From contig NZ_JAGDEL010000011.1 in the NCBI RefSeq assembly GCF_017497975.1, positions 108,380 through 172,379 on the forward strand: a stretch of 64,000 bases of DNA, written 5' to 3'. This document shows positions 9,360 through 17,749 of the stretch, piece after piece. The notes below the pieces were generated by a model that saw nothing but the letters and a program-made list of their open reading frames with translations, did not search any database and was not told the DNA's origin. How positions within the stretch are numbered: the first letter of the stretch is position 1; every line of letters starts with the position of its first letter. The DNA is from Metabacillus bambusae (lineage in GTDB: Bacteria > Bacillota > Bacilli > Bacillales > Bacillaceae). The position numbers were made by a program, and so were the translations under genes.

Positions 9360-9893
9360 CTATCCCCTATATTTTATAGCTAATCCTTTTAAGAAATTCC
9401 TAGCGTACCTATCTCCGCACATTTTATAATTCTTATGTCCTTCTTTTCTTAATAAAGCGCTCAATTCACCTTTTGTTATAAAGACTCCTGCTTCTTCTAA
9501 TAAATCAAGCATATCCTCACTTGTTAATGCTAGTGCAATTTTCAATTTCTTTAGCAATACATTATTGACACTTGCATTATTCTTTATTGACATTGCAGGT
9601 CTTTCAGGTTGCCCTGGTTTGGAATCTTGTTTTCCTCTTTTAAATATAATAAGACCATTTAAAAATGACTCTAACATAAAATTATCGCATCTTATATTCT
9701 CTTCGTCTTCATCTATATCACCATCATAGCCAACTTCATCATGGTAACTGTCCTTTGTTTTTACGAGCATCTTAAGCACTTCTTCTTTTGTTAATTCAAC
9801 TCCACCAAGTTTAAATATCTCTACCATATCTGTATTTTTTATATCTAGAGCATATCTTAATCGGATTAAGATATCATTATTATTCATATCCAT
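9360..9893 (-). CDS. DUF1456 family protein (YehS-like)
   Basis: A 177-residue cytosolic protein made of two related halves. Each half has a helical block of the form NNxxLxRLRxALxxxxxDMxxxxxxxGVxxTKxE (about residues 3-35 and 108-140) followed by a segment ending in FLNGL or FLKGL, which is the tandem arrangement of the DUF1456/YehS family. The two halves are joined by an acidic, variable linker. Function of the family is unknown. A TTG frame start at 9908 is upstream, but ATG at 9893 has GGAGGG at seven nt. It is a single-gene unit with a clear terminator. Confidence 0.85.
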   Translation of the reverse strand: MDMNNNDILIRLRYALDIKNTDMVEIFKLGGVELTKEEVLKMLVKTKDSYHDEVGYDGDIDEDEENIRCDNFMLESFLNGLIIFKRGKQDSKPGQPERPAMSIKNNASVNNVLLKKLKIALALTSEDMLDLLEEAGVFITKGELSALLRKEGHKNYKMCGDRYARNFLKGLAIKYRG

Positions 9894-10192
9894 CTTTAAA
9901 CCCTCCAATTTGCACAGCAGTCAAAGCGCATTCTCCAAAAAATTCTAAAGTTCAACAGTTATCATGTTAATAATATAGTATTCCAAGAATTGGCCTTAAT
10001 ATTGTATCTCCAACGATATCAACAATACAAAAAACTACCACTTTTAAGCGAATGCTTATTAAATTAAAAGTTTAACATTTTAAAGACATGTTTTATAGTT
10101 TTACCTGAATTAATATTTGTAAAACTTATCTGTATCCTTTGCCCTTTTACACACTTTAACTTTAGCCTTTTCTCCTAGCAGTCCGTTAGAAA
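9894..10192. other. Intergenic stretch, promoter region of the DUF1456 gene
   Basis: AT-rich DNA between the DUF1456 start and the terminator of the GntR gene. I see no gene, no RNA fold and no repeat. Confidence 0.5.
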
Positions 10193-10217
10193 CAAAAAAC
10201 GCCCCGTTAAGGACGCT
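10193..10217 (-). terminator. Rho-independent terminator of the GntR-type regulator gene
   Basis: On the minus strand AGCGTCC pairs with GGGCGTT around TTAACG and is followed by a T-run. The core TCCTTAACGGGGC resembles the terminator at 8325. Confidence 0.75.
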
Positions 10218-10259
10218 GAAGACATTTTTGCTTTTCCTATCAATTAAGGGCAGCAAATC

Positions 10260-10883
10260 CTATTCATTACTCATTACGTGCAAATAAAAGTTCAAGTCAG
10301 TTTCAAGGTGTTTTTTCATCAAAATTTCAGCCTTTTCTCCATCTCTTGCCTTGATCGACTCATAAATTTCTTCATGTTCATCAATGAGATGCGGCCGGTT
10401 ATAGATGACAACGATTTTTCTAAACAAGTAAATAATCGCCTGCATCCGATCAATGATATCAATCATTACGGGATTATTGCTCGCTTTAACAATATCGTTA
10501 TGGAATTTCTCATTGGCAGCCATGATTTCCTCTTTATTCCCCTTCCTGCCAATTTCAACATATTCGTATAGTTTTTCAATTTCTTTCTCTTTTAAAAAGG
10601 TTGCTGCACATCTGGCGGAATACCCTTCTAACAAGATTCTGACACTAAACATATTTCGTAAATCCTTCTCCGTAGGTTTTACCACTTTCTTATTTACAAT
10701 AAGTCCTTCATTTTCTAATTTTCGTATTGATTCTCTGATCGGTGTTCTGCTGACACCAAGTCCAGCAGCAATCTTTTCTTCCACCACTTTGGTACCACCT
10801 GGAAGCTCACCAGTTAAAATTTTATCACGCAGAATTTCATAACAGTGAAGATACGCCGGGCGTGAGCTATTACTATCAAGCAC
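10260..10883 (-). CDS. GntR/FCD family transcriptional regulator
   Basis: A 207-residue repressor-type regulator. The N-terminal winged helix-turn-helix (about residues 8-75) includes LREKI-like DKILTGELPGGTKV and the recognition helix VSRTPIRESIRKLENEG; the C-terminal FCD domain is helical with the metal- and ligand-binding pattern (NEKFHNDIVKASNN...HEEIYESI...MKKHL). It is divergent from the sugar-acid operon, with four GTATAC boxes between, so it most likely controls that operon and answers to a small organic acid. GTG at 10883 has GAGGTG at six nt; an ATG seven codons upstream (10904) has its AGGAA too close. Confidence 0.9.
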   Translation of the reverse strand: MLDSNSSRPAYLHCYEILRDKILTGELPGGTKVVEEKIAAGLGVSRTPIRESIRKLENEGLIVNKKVVKPTEKDLRNMFSVRILLEGYSARCAATFLKEKEIEKLYEYVEIGRKGNKEEIMAANEKFHNDIVKASNNPVMIDIIDRMQAIIYLFRKIVVIYNRPHLIDEHEEIYESIKARDGEKAEILMKKHLETDLNFYLHVMSNE

Positions 10884-10974
10884 AAATTTCACCTCAGTAT
10901 TCATTTCCTATTTATATCCATAGTACCAAATAATATTTAAAAAATCACACAGAAGAAATAATAAATACGCTATT

Positions 10975-11048
10975 TTGTATACGTAATTTTTAAAATTGTA
11001 TACATTTTTTATAATAAGTGTATACAATAATTAAATTTTAGTATACAC
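10975..11048. promoter_or_regulatory. Four phased GTATAC operator boxes
   Basis: The palindrome GTATAC occurs at 10977, 10998, 11020 and 11041, that is, 21, 22 and 21 bp apart, two helical turns each. The wider forms (TTGTATACGT, TTGTATACAT, GTGTATACAA, AGTATACACT) share a TGTATACA-like core. FCD-type GntR proteins bind short palindromes of this size as dimers. The boxes lie between the divergent regulator and dehydrogenase genes. Confidence 0.7.
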
Positions 11049-11186
11049 TTTATTCATGTAAGCGATTGCTTGCGAAATTTCAATTATCAGGTGGATGACT
11101 TGTTCGATAGAGAAAATGAGTATAAGTCCATTTTTTCAAGGAGTTATTCGCTCTTCATAACATAATTTCATTAGGAGGAAAACAGC

Positions 11187-12086
11187 ATGACAAGAAAAAT
11201 TAGCTTTATTGGATTAGGCATAATGGGAAAACCAATGGCTTTAAACCTTATAAAAGCAGGACATACCTTAATCGTTAATGATCTTAATCAAGATGCAGTA
11301 CAAACATTATTGGAAGCGGGTGCAACAGCAGCCCGTTCAGCAAAAGAAGCAGCAACAAAGAGTGAAATTATCATCACCATGCTTCCGGCATCTAAACATG
11401 TACAAGCTGTTGTTCTAGGTGACAATGGAATTTTAGCAGGAGCAAAAAAAGGCTCAATTATTATTGATATGAGTTCAATTACGCCTGCTGTAACAAAGGA
11501 GCTTGCGGAAGAAGCTGCAAAAAGAGGTGTTGGCTTTTTGGATGCACCTGTCAGCGGCGGCGAACCAAAAGCAATTGACGGTACATTAGCTATCATGGTT
11601 GGCGGTAATAAAGATGTATTCGAAACTGCGAAATCTGTTCTATTCGATATGGGAAGTGCAGTTACATTAGTAGGAGACAGTGGCTGCGGGGTTACGGCAA
11701 AATTAGCCAACCAAATTATTGTAAATCTTAACATCGCCGCGATGTCAGAAGCGCTTGTCCTAGCAGCAAAAGCTGGTATTGATATTGAAAAAATGTATCA
11801 AGCCATCAGAGGTGGATTGGCAGGAAGTGCGGTACTGGACGCAAAAGTTCCATTGATTTTAGAAAGAAACTTTGCTCCAGGCGGAACCATCGCTATCAAT
11901 ATGAAAGATATTACAAATGTAATGGAAACTGCTCATGAAATTGGCGTGCCGCTTCCATTATCAAGTCACTTATTAGAAATATTCCATGCGTTAAAAGTAG
12001 ATGGTAAATTAATGGATGACCACAGTGGCATCGTTCAATATTATGAAAAACTTGCAAATGTCGAAGTAAGGGGTTCTAATCAATGA
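11187..12086 (+). CDS. NAD(P)-dependent beta-hydroxyacid dehydrogenase, probable tetronate dehydrogenase (LtnD/GarR type)
   Basis: A 299-residue member of the 3-hydroxyisobutyrate dehydrogenase family, oxidising a short hydroxy acid with NAD(P). GLGIMGKPMA (about residues 9-18) is the nucleotide-binding loop, DAPVSGG (119-125) the substrate-binding block, and Lys172 in GVTAKLANQ the catalytic lysine. Overlap by four nt with the DUF1537 kinase points to L-threonate or D-erythronate dehydrogenase (LtnD) rather than tartronate-semialdehyde reductase, though the two cannot be separated by eye. AGGAGGAAAACAGC precedes the ATG. It is the first gene of the operon. Confidence 0.85.
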   Translation: MTRKISFIGLGIMGKPMALNLIKAGHTLIVNDLNQDAVQTLLEAGATAARSAKEAATKSEIIITMLPASKHVQAVVLGDNGILAGAKKGSIIIDMSSITPAVTKELAEEAAKRGVGFLDAPVSGGEPKAIDGTLAIMVGGNKDVFETAKSVLFDMGSAVTLVGDSGCGVTAKLANQIIVNLNIAAMSEALVLAAKAGIDIEKMYQAIRGGLAGSAVLDAKVPLILERNFAPGGTIAINMKDITNVMETAHEIGVPLPLSSHLLEIFHALKVDGKLMDDHSGIVQYYEKLANVEVRGSNQ

Positions 12087-13516
12087 ATTCTAATAAAAGA
12101 TTAGTAGAAGAAGTTTTTAGTAAAATACCTTCTGTTGATACAACCATTGTGAATGAAATGACAAAGGAACTTAAGAATTTAAATAAAAAAATCATCGTAC
12201 TAGATGATGATCCAACCGGTGTTCAAACTGTTCATGGGATTTCTGTTTATACAGATTGGTCTTTAGACAGTATTGACAAAGGTTTTAAAGAAGATAATTC
12301 CATGTTCTTTATCTTAACAAATTCACGTGGATTTACCGCTGACGAGACAAAAAAAGCACATCAAGAAATTGCCGCTAATATTGTAGAAGCAGCTAAGAGA
12401 AATAATCGAGATTTTACGATTATCAGCCGCGGTGACTCAACATTAAGAGGTCATTATCCGCTGGAAACAAAGATTTTAAAAGAAACCGTTGAATCGAATT
12501 CTGATACTAGGTTTGATGGCGAGGTGATCCTACCATTCTTTAAAGAAGGAGGACGCTTCACGATTGATAATATACACTACGTTCAATATGATGAATATTT
12601 AGTCCCTGCAGGGGAAACGGAATTTGCCAAAGACCGTACTTTCGGCTATACAAAATCAAATTTAGGTGAGTGGGCCGAAGAAAAATCACAAGGTGAATAT
12701 AAAGCTGAGAATATGACTTATATTTCACTTGAAAGCCTGCGTTCACTGGATATTGAAATAATTGAACAGCAGCTTTTGAAAATAGAAAATTTTAATAAAG
12801 TAATTGTAAACGCTGTAGATTATGAGGATGTAAAAATCTTTACAGTTGCCTTAATTAGAGCCATGAATAAAGGAAAGAACTTCATGTTCAGAAGCGCAGC
12901 AGCCCTTACGAAGGTAATCGGAGGCGTAAGTGATAAACCCCTGCTTACTCGTGAAGAACTAATGAGTGAAGACACAAACAATGGCGGATTAGTTATTATT
13001 GGTTCGCATGTTAAAAAGACAACAGAACAGTTTGAAGAACTGAAAAAATCTGATGCGGTTGAGTTTATTGAATTTAATGTTCATCTTGTATTAGAACCTG
13101 AAAAATTCGAAAAAGAACTGGAAAGAGTAGTAGAAACTATGAATCAGCTGATCACTGATGGGAAAAATGTTGCCGTTTATACAAGAAGAGAAAGATTGGA
13201 CCTTGGTGAAGGTAAGAAAGAAGAAGAATTAAAGCTGTCTGTAAAAATTTCCGATGCGGTTACAAGTATCGTAAAACGATTAGAGGTAAGACCTTCCTTT
13301 ATTATCGCCAAAGGCGGAATTACATCAAGTGATATTGGAACAAAAGGTCTTGAAGTCCAAAGAGCTACGGTAGCAGGTCAAATTAGACCTGGGATTCCAG
13401 TTTGGACAACAGGCAGTGAAAGTAAGTTCCCAGGGATTTCCTATGTCATCTTCCCAGGAAACGTTGGAACAAAAACGGATCTTAAAGAAGTAGTAGAGAT
13501 GCTAAACAAGAAGTAA
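12083..13516 (+). CDS. Four-carbon acid sugar kinase family protein (DUF1537, OtnK/DtnK-like)
   Basis: A 477-residue ATP-dependent kinase. DDDPTG (residues 41-46) is the N-terminal substrate-site motif of this family; SRGDSTLRGHYPLE (about 118-131) and FIIAKGGITSSDIGTKGL (about 403-420) are the other conserved blocks. Known members phosphorylate 3-oxo-tetronate or threonate in C4 sugar-acid breakdown. It is longer than the roughly 420-residue OtnK, with about 35 extra N-terminal residues and inserts in the middle, so it may be a distinct subgroup. Start ATG overlaps the dehydrogenase stop. The usual partner aldolase/decarboxylase (OtnC), isomerase (OtnI) or PdxA2 is absent. Confidence 0.85.
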   Translation: MNSNKRLVEEVFSKIPSVDTTIVNEMTKELKNLNKKIIVLDDDPTGVQTVHGISVYTDWSLDSIDKGFKEDNSMFFILTNSRGFTADETKKAHQEIAANIVEAAKRNNRDFTIISRGDSTLRGHYPLETKILKETVESNSDTRFDGEVILPFFKEGGRFTIDNIHYVQYDEYLVPAGETEFAKDRTFGYTKSNLGEWAEEKSQGEYKAENMTYISLESLRSLDIEIIEQQLLKIENFNKVIVNAVDYEDVKIFTVALIRAMNKGKNFMFRSAAALTKVIGGVSDKPLLTREELMSEDTNNGGLVIIGSHVKKTTEQFEELKKSDAVEFIEFNVHLVLEPEKFEKELERVVETMNQLITDGKNVAVYTRRERLDLGEGKKEEELKLSVKISDAVTSIVKRLEVRPSFIIAKGGITSSDIGTKGLEVQRATVAGQIRPGIPVWTTGSESKFPGISYVIFPGNVGTKTDLKEVVEMLNKK

Positions 13517-13544
13517 ACCATATGGGGAATTAATTTTTTCTTAT

Positions 13545-13660
13545 AAAAGGGTTGGCTTTAAGTAACGAGTCCACGCTCATCATATAGTCTTTCACACCGA
13601 TCATACCATTCAACAAGATTATGGAAGATGATGAGTAGACTCCTAAAGGGTCAGCCACTT
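13545..13660 (+). other. Structured intergenic RNA element between kinase and permease genes
   Basis: GAGTC (13567) pairs with GACTC (13638) and, after a small internal loop, CTCATCAT (13576) pairs with ATGATGAG (13628). An outer GGCT/AGCC pairing and a following TTTTT run are also present. It may be a leaky internal terminator or a processing hairpin that sets different levels of permease and enzymes. Confidence 0.45.
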
Positions 13661-13691
13661 TTTATAAATGAAAAGGAGAAGAGGGAGAAAA

Positions 13692-15011
13692 ATGCCAATT
13701 ATTTCAGTTACTATAGGAGTTGCCCTGCTACTAGTATTAATGATGAGGTTTAAATTAAACGCTTTCGTATCATTAATTATTGTTGCACTTATTGTAGGAT
13801 TATTAGAAGGAATGTCTCCCATTGAGGCAATCGAATCAATTGAAGCTGGTCTAGGAGGAACACTTGGACATCTTACCATGATTATTATCTTCGGGGCAGT
13901 ACTTGGTAAGTTAATGACTGATTCAGGCGGTGCACAACGTATCGCGACAACATTAATTAATGCATTTGGGGAAAAAAGAATTCAGCTGGCAGCTGTTATT
14001 ACTGCAGCTGTTGTTGGAATCGCTTTATTCTTCGAAACAGGGGTTGTTGTTTTAATTCCCTTAGTGTTTACCATTGCTACAGCAGCTAGAGTACCAGTAC
14101 TCTATATCGGAATGCCGGTAATCGCGGCCCTAATTACAATGCATGGTTTTGTACCTCCGCACCCAGGTCCAACTGCAATTGCAAACGTTTTTGGTGCAAA
14201 TATCGGTTTAACTATGATTTTGGGAATCATCATTGCTATTCCTTCATTTATTATTGCAGGTCCAGTTTTTACAAAATTCTTTAAGAAAGAAGCATTGGAA
14301 ATTGAAATTCCAAAAGGTCTATTTAACCCTAAGGAGTTTAAAGAAGAGGAACTTCCTAAGTTCGGAATCAGTCTTTTCACCGCTCTTTTACCTGTTATTT
14401 TAATTGCAATGCAAGCGATTGTAGAAATTTTCGCACCTGAATCAGCGATTGCTCTTGTGACTGATTTTGTCGGTAATGCGAATATTGCCCTTTTAATTTC
14501 AGTTATTGTTGCTTTCTTTACCTTTGGTCTAACCTTAGGTAAAAAAATGCCAGAAGTTATGCAATCACTTACTGAAGCCGTTAGCGAAATAGGAATGATT
14601 TTATTAATTATTGCTGCTGGCGGTGCGTTTAAACAAGTACTCATTGACAGCCACATCGACAAATATATATCGGACATAATGGCAGGCTCTACTCTTTCAC
14701 CACTGCTTCTAACATGGCTAATTGCAGCTATTCTAAGAATCGCAGTAGGTTCTGCAACAGTAGCAGGTATGACCGCTGCAGGTATTGCCGCACCTCTTGT
14801 TGCTGCAACAGGTGCAAGTCCAGAATTGATGGTATTAGCGGCTGGCGCTGGAAGCGTTACCTTCTCACATGTGAATGACGCAGGCTTCTGGATTTATAAA
14901 GAATACTTTAACCTCACCATTGGACAGACAATTAAAACTTGGTCCGTCATGGTAACCATTATTTCTTTAGTAGGACTCGCTGGTGTCTTAATCCTAGATA
15001 TGTTCATGTAG
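13692..15011 (+). CDS. GntP family gluconate/sugar-acid permease
   Basis: A 439-residue membrane transporter with about twelve hydrophobic segments. Family marks include HGFVPPHPGPTAIA (about residues 150-163) and the late SHVNDAGFW (about 397-405). GntP members import gluconate or related hydroxy acids with protons. Placed after the dehydrogenase and kinase, it probably imports the C4 or C6 sugar acid that they break down. A start at 13668 is in frame, but the ATG at 13692 has AGGGAG at the proper distance. A terminator follows. Confidence 0.92.
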   Translation: MPIISVTIGVALLLVLMMRFKLNAFVSLIIVALIVGLLEGMSPIEAIESIEAGLGGTLGHLTMIIIFGAVLGKLMTDSGGAQRIATTLINAFGEKRIQLAAVITAAVVGIALFFETGVVVLIPLVFTIATAARVPVLYIGMPVIAALITMHGFVPPHPGPTAIANVFGANIGLTMILGIIIAIPSFIIAGPVFTKFFKKEALEIEIPKGLFNPKEFKEEELPKFGISLFTALLPVILIAMQAIVEIFAPESAIALVTDFVGNANIALLISVIVAFFTFGLTLGKKMPEVMQSLTEAVSEIGMILLIIAAGGAFKQVLIDSHIDKYISDIMAGSTLSPLLLTWLIAAILRIAVGSATVAGMTAAGIAAPLVAATGASPELMVLAAGAGSVTFSHVNDAGFWIYKEYFNLTIGQTIKTWSVMVTIISLVGLAGVLILDMFM

Positions 15012-15043
15012 GTAAGATACCTAGAGTGTGTAATAAGCATAAG

Positions 15044-15076
15044 AAAGGCATTGTTTAATACAATGCCTTTTTCTTA
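15044..15076 (+). terminator. Rho-independent terminator of the sugar-acid operon
   Basis: AAAGGCATTG pairs with CAATGCCTTT around TTTAATA and continues into a T-rich run. Confidence 0.9.
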
Positions 15077-15178
15077 TTTGATATTAGACATAATAAAAAT
15101 CACGATCATTTACATAGGGGTGAGAAGTTTTGCCTGATTTTTGCGCCTTATTATTGCCTGAAGAACCTACACCAGTAT

Positions 15179-16171
15179 TTAATCATGTAGATCAACTCTA
15201 GGTTTAATAACCTTAAAGCTATCCTCAGTTTCCTCTACTTCATAAATCTTCGCTCGAGATTCAGGTGTACTGAATGGATGATGAAGAATAAGCATCCAAG
15301 CACCTTCAAATGTTTTGAACAGCATTCCGTGTCCACAATCACCTTCAACTAACGGATCCAGTTGTTCCCATGGCCCTTCTAGCTTACCAGACCTAGATCT
15401 AGCAATCGTTTGGACATATCCTTCATTGTTATAGCTTGACCAGAGCATAACAAGTTGACCACCTTTTGTTCGGTAAACCTGACATCCATCAGATACATAA
15501 ACAGAATGCTTTACATTAGGCTTTCGTTCAGCATTGATCCATGGGGCATCTGATGCTTTAAAAAGATGTTGTGGTTCACCATCTGCCGCAGACAAATCAT
15601 CCTTTAGTGGAATAGCCTCAAACGTACCATCTATTACCTGAATCCACTCATGACAATATACCATCCATGGCTTTCCACCCTCATCCTCATACAGGGTTCC
15701 GTCTAATGTCATGAAGTTCCTAGGTGGCACTGGCCCATCCGTTTTTAGTAATTCAAACGGGCCCTCTGGCGAATCAGATACTGCAATACTTGTACCACGA
15801 AGATGATTGGTTTTCCAAACCTCTGGTGGTTCTGTTAGTATTGTATCTCTATTATGAAGGGTAACGAATAAATAATATTTACCATGGTATTGGTGAACCT
15901 CTGGTGCCCATGTGCCATGCTGTGGATGTGCCCATGTTCCATCAGGAATCTCGAAAACTACATAAGGTCCCTCCCAATCTAGTAAATCTTTGCTTTTATA
16001 TACTAGTACACCATTTCTCTCCAAATCTGTTAATTCTGGAATTCCTGTTGTATATAAATAGTAAGTATTTGTATCTTTATGTGACAAGACAAACGGGTCA
16101 TGAGCAGGAATATCTCTAAGTCGGTGCCTATCCGTAGGATTAGATGTGTCAGACGCATTGTTATACGGCAT
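15179..16171 (-). CDS. Glycoside hydrolase family 43 protein
   Basis: A 330-residue five-bladed beta-propeller enzyme of the GH43 type, expected to cleave arabinose- or xylose-containing glycans. No signal peptide is seen, so it should act in the cytosol on imported oligosaccharides. The first catalytic Asp lies in AHDPFVL (about residues 23-29), WAPEVHQYHGKYYLF (about 87-101) is the blade-two motif, LDGTLYEDEGG (about 156-166) carries the second Asp, and SDGCQVYRTKGGQLVMLWSS sits where many members have EGP; the Asp-Gly form is one I associate with a GH43 subgroup. AGGAG precedes the ATG. It is next to remains of a GH2 gene and a LacI regulator. Confidence 0.85.
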   Translation of the reverse strand: MPYNNASDTSNPTDRHRLRDIPAHDPFVLSHKDTNTYYLYTTGIPELTDLERNGVLVYKSKDLLDWEGPYVVFEIPDGTWAHPQHGTWAPEVHQYHGKYYLFVTLHNRDTILTEPPEVWKTNHLRGTSIAVSDSPEGPFELLKTDGPVPPRNFMTLDGTLYEDEGGKPWMVYCHEWIQVIDGTFEAIPLKDDLSAADGEPQHLFKASDAPWINAERKPNVKHSVYVSDGCQVYRTKGGQLVMLWSSYNNEGYVQTIARSRSGKLEGPWEQLDPLVEGDCGHGMLFKTFEGAWMLILHHPFSTPESRAKIYEVEETEDSFKVIKPRVDLHD

Positions 16172-16251
16172 TTAAGCAACTCCTAACAATTATATTTTTT
16201 AAATCAAACTTCATTTCTATCCCTTTTGCTTTTTCTATAAAAAGTAAATGT

Positions 16252-16500
16252 TTACAAGGATATATGGAACAAGTTCGTTGTCATATAGCTGCCAACAGAT
16301 GATGTCTTTAATGTAACGGTCCCAGGTTGATCAGTAGCCCTCACATAAATTAATAATTTCCCCTGGTAGGCCTTTCTGTAGGTTGCTTTATTGTCCTAAT
16401 GACTAGAGGGATTACTGCATTCAATTCCTATTATTTCACCAAGTCCTTCAAATTTGAAACCCTTTTCATTATTACCGTTTAGAAAGAAATATAAATGATC
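16252..16500 (-). pseudogene. C-terminal remnant of a GH2-type glycoside hydrolase
   Basis: The minus strand keeps one reading frame of about 80 codons, interrupted by one TAG, that reads GLGEIIGIECSNPSSH, stop, then DNKATYRKAYQGKLLIYVRA and TDQPGTVTLKTSSVGS. This is the C-terminal region of GH2 beta-galactosidase/glucuronidase-type proteins (GNGEIIG...NP.SHE.FKA..R.AF.G). The first several hundred codons are missing. It ends just before the GH43 start, so the two were probably one operon for plant glycan use. Confidence 0.7.
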
Positions 16501-16601
16501 TATTATAGTAAAATGGAATACTATAAAATTATATTCCTTAATACGAAACCAATTACATTTTTATCGTAACTTGAATTTTGAAAAGAATCAATTTTATTTT
16601 A

Positions 16602-16737
16602 TTATTCTGAAAATGGTTCACAAGAATCCCTTAATACGAGTGATGTTGGAACAACCGTTTCCTTCTCTGCTTCTTTCTCATTAATTAAATCTACTAGTAC
16701 ATTGATAGATAAGATAGATTGGACAAGGATTGTAAAC
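16602..16737 (-). pseudogene. C-terminal remnant of a LacI-family regulator
   Basis: About 45 codons on the minus strand end in VDLINEKEAEKETVVPTSL followed by VLRDSCEPFSE and a stop. The pattern VDLINxKE...xxxVxPTxLxxRxSC is the last strand of LacI/GalR sugar-binding domains. The rest is gone; the break coincides with a hairpin element at 16,738. It would have regulated the lost GH2/GH43 operon. Confidence 0.65.
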
Positions 16738-16785
16738 GAAAAAACCCCGAATTCGCAAAAGAACTTTTAACGCATTCGGAGAAGA
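16738..16785 (-). repeat. GACCCC-type hairpin element, second copy (terminator-like)
   Basis: On the minus strand CCGAATGCG pairs with CGAATTCGG across a 15-nt loop, then GGTTTTTTCG. Sequence and flanks match the rlmCD terminator at 18,869, including an upstream AATAAACATTT stretch. Confidence 0.65.
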
Positions 16786-16835
16786 TTAGCAAGAGTATTT
16801 TTTTCTAGCAAATGTTTATTTGGGTTTTCATCTTT

Positions 16836-16876
16836 TAATATGTTGTGCAACACACTCCACATGACTTGAATACTAA
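16836..16876 (-). pseudogene. Short remnant of an RlmCD-like C-terminus
   Basis: The minus strand reads SSHVECVAQHIKR and a stop; the intact RlmCD gene at 18,969 ends [16 protein letters not shown] terminator-like hairpin of the same type follows in both places. This is thus the tail of a second 23S uracil methyltransferase gene (Bacillus often has two) whose body was lost. Only about 13 codons remain. Confidence 0.5.
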
Positions 16877-16973
16877 TCGCAGATATTATGAAGTAGAAGT
16901 GTTTGCCTTTATTAGCTTCTTTCCTTGTCAGTCCAGCAAGCCATCTTTATATCATCAGTAATATTTAAAAACA

Positions 16974-17669
16974 TTAATTCACCATTAGTTTTTCGAGCCT
17001 TTGCTTATGAAATCCCTTCATAATTAGCCAGATTGCTAAACTTATCTCATATACTCCCACAGGTAGAGCAATGAGTCCTTTTATTGTAGAGAATGGTTCT
17101 AATACTCCAAACATTTCTAATAAACCAGCTATGAATACCGAAACGGCTGTAACCATACCAAATACAGCTAACGATTTGGGAACTAATCCTGTTCTAAAAA
17201 GTAAATAACTATACATGATTGTATTTAAGCCTAACATAAGATTAGGACCTAACATAGCAGTCCAACGATGAAATGCTTGCAACATTAAACCATTAGCGAT
17301 AAGATTTTCTTCATTTACTAAACTTGCTTCATAATTTATACTAAGATGCAATAAACTTAATATACTTACCAAACCTATGGAAATAAATACAGCCTCCATA
17401 AATCGAAAACAAAGATACCCTAATGCAATATGTTCATTCCAACGACGAATATAAGGAAATAGCATGACGGCTGTCCCAATAGCCGTAACTACAAGCAAAA
17501 AGTCATTTAATACACCGATCAGAACCTTTGTTTGAAATCCATTTTCCACGGTCATATACCATTGTTCTGACAGTACTGGCTGATAAAGGACAACAGCTAT
17601 GATTGAAGTGACTGCAGCTACTATATATAACATACCTATTATAATTCCATTCATCCTGTCTTTTGTCAT
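16974..17669 (-). CDS. DUF4386 domain-containing membrane protein
   Basis: A 231-residue integral membrane protein with six hydrophobic segments (about residues 8-27, 48-70, 83-105, 137-155, 165-185 and 195-215). The opening MTKDRMNGIIIGMLYIVAAV and the RFMEAVFISIGLVSIL block are typical of the DUF4386 family, whose function is unknown. CAAGGAGGCAAAGATT before the ATG is a very strong binding site. It is divergent from an AraC-type regulator with only 80 nt between the starts, so it is a likely target of that regulator. Confidence 0.85.
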   Translation of the reverse strand: MTKDRMNGIIIGMLYIVAAVTSIIAVVLYQPVLSEQWYMTVENGFQTKVLIGVLNDFLLVVTAIGTAVMLFPYIRRWNEHIALGYLCFRFMEAVFISIGLVSILSLLHLSINYEASLVNEENLIANGLMLQAFHRWTAMLGPNLMLGLNTIMYSYLLFRTGLVPKSLAVFGMVTAVSVFIAGLLEMFGVLEPFSTIKGLIALPVGVYEISLAIWLIMKGFHKQRLEKLMVN

Positions 17670-17749
17670 AATCTTTGCCTCCTTGAAATTATTACCTATG
17701 TTATACTACGTACGAAATATCTTAAAAACGCTTGGAAAAAGGAGTTAAT

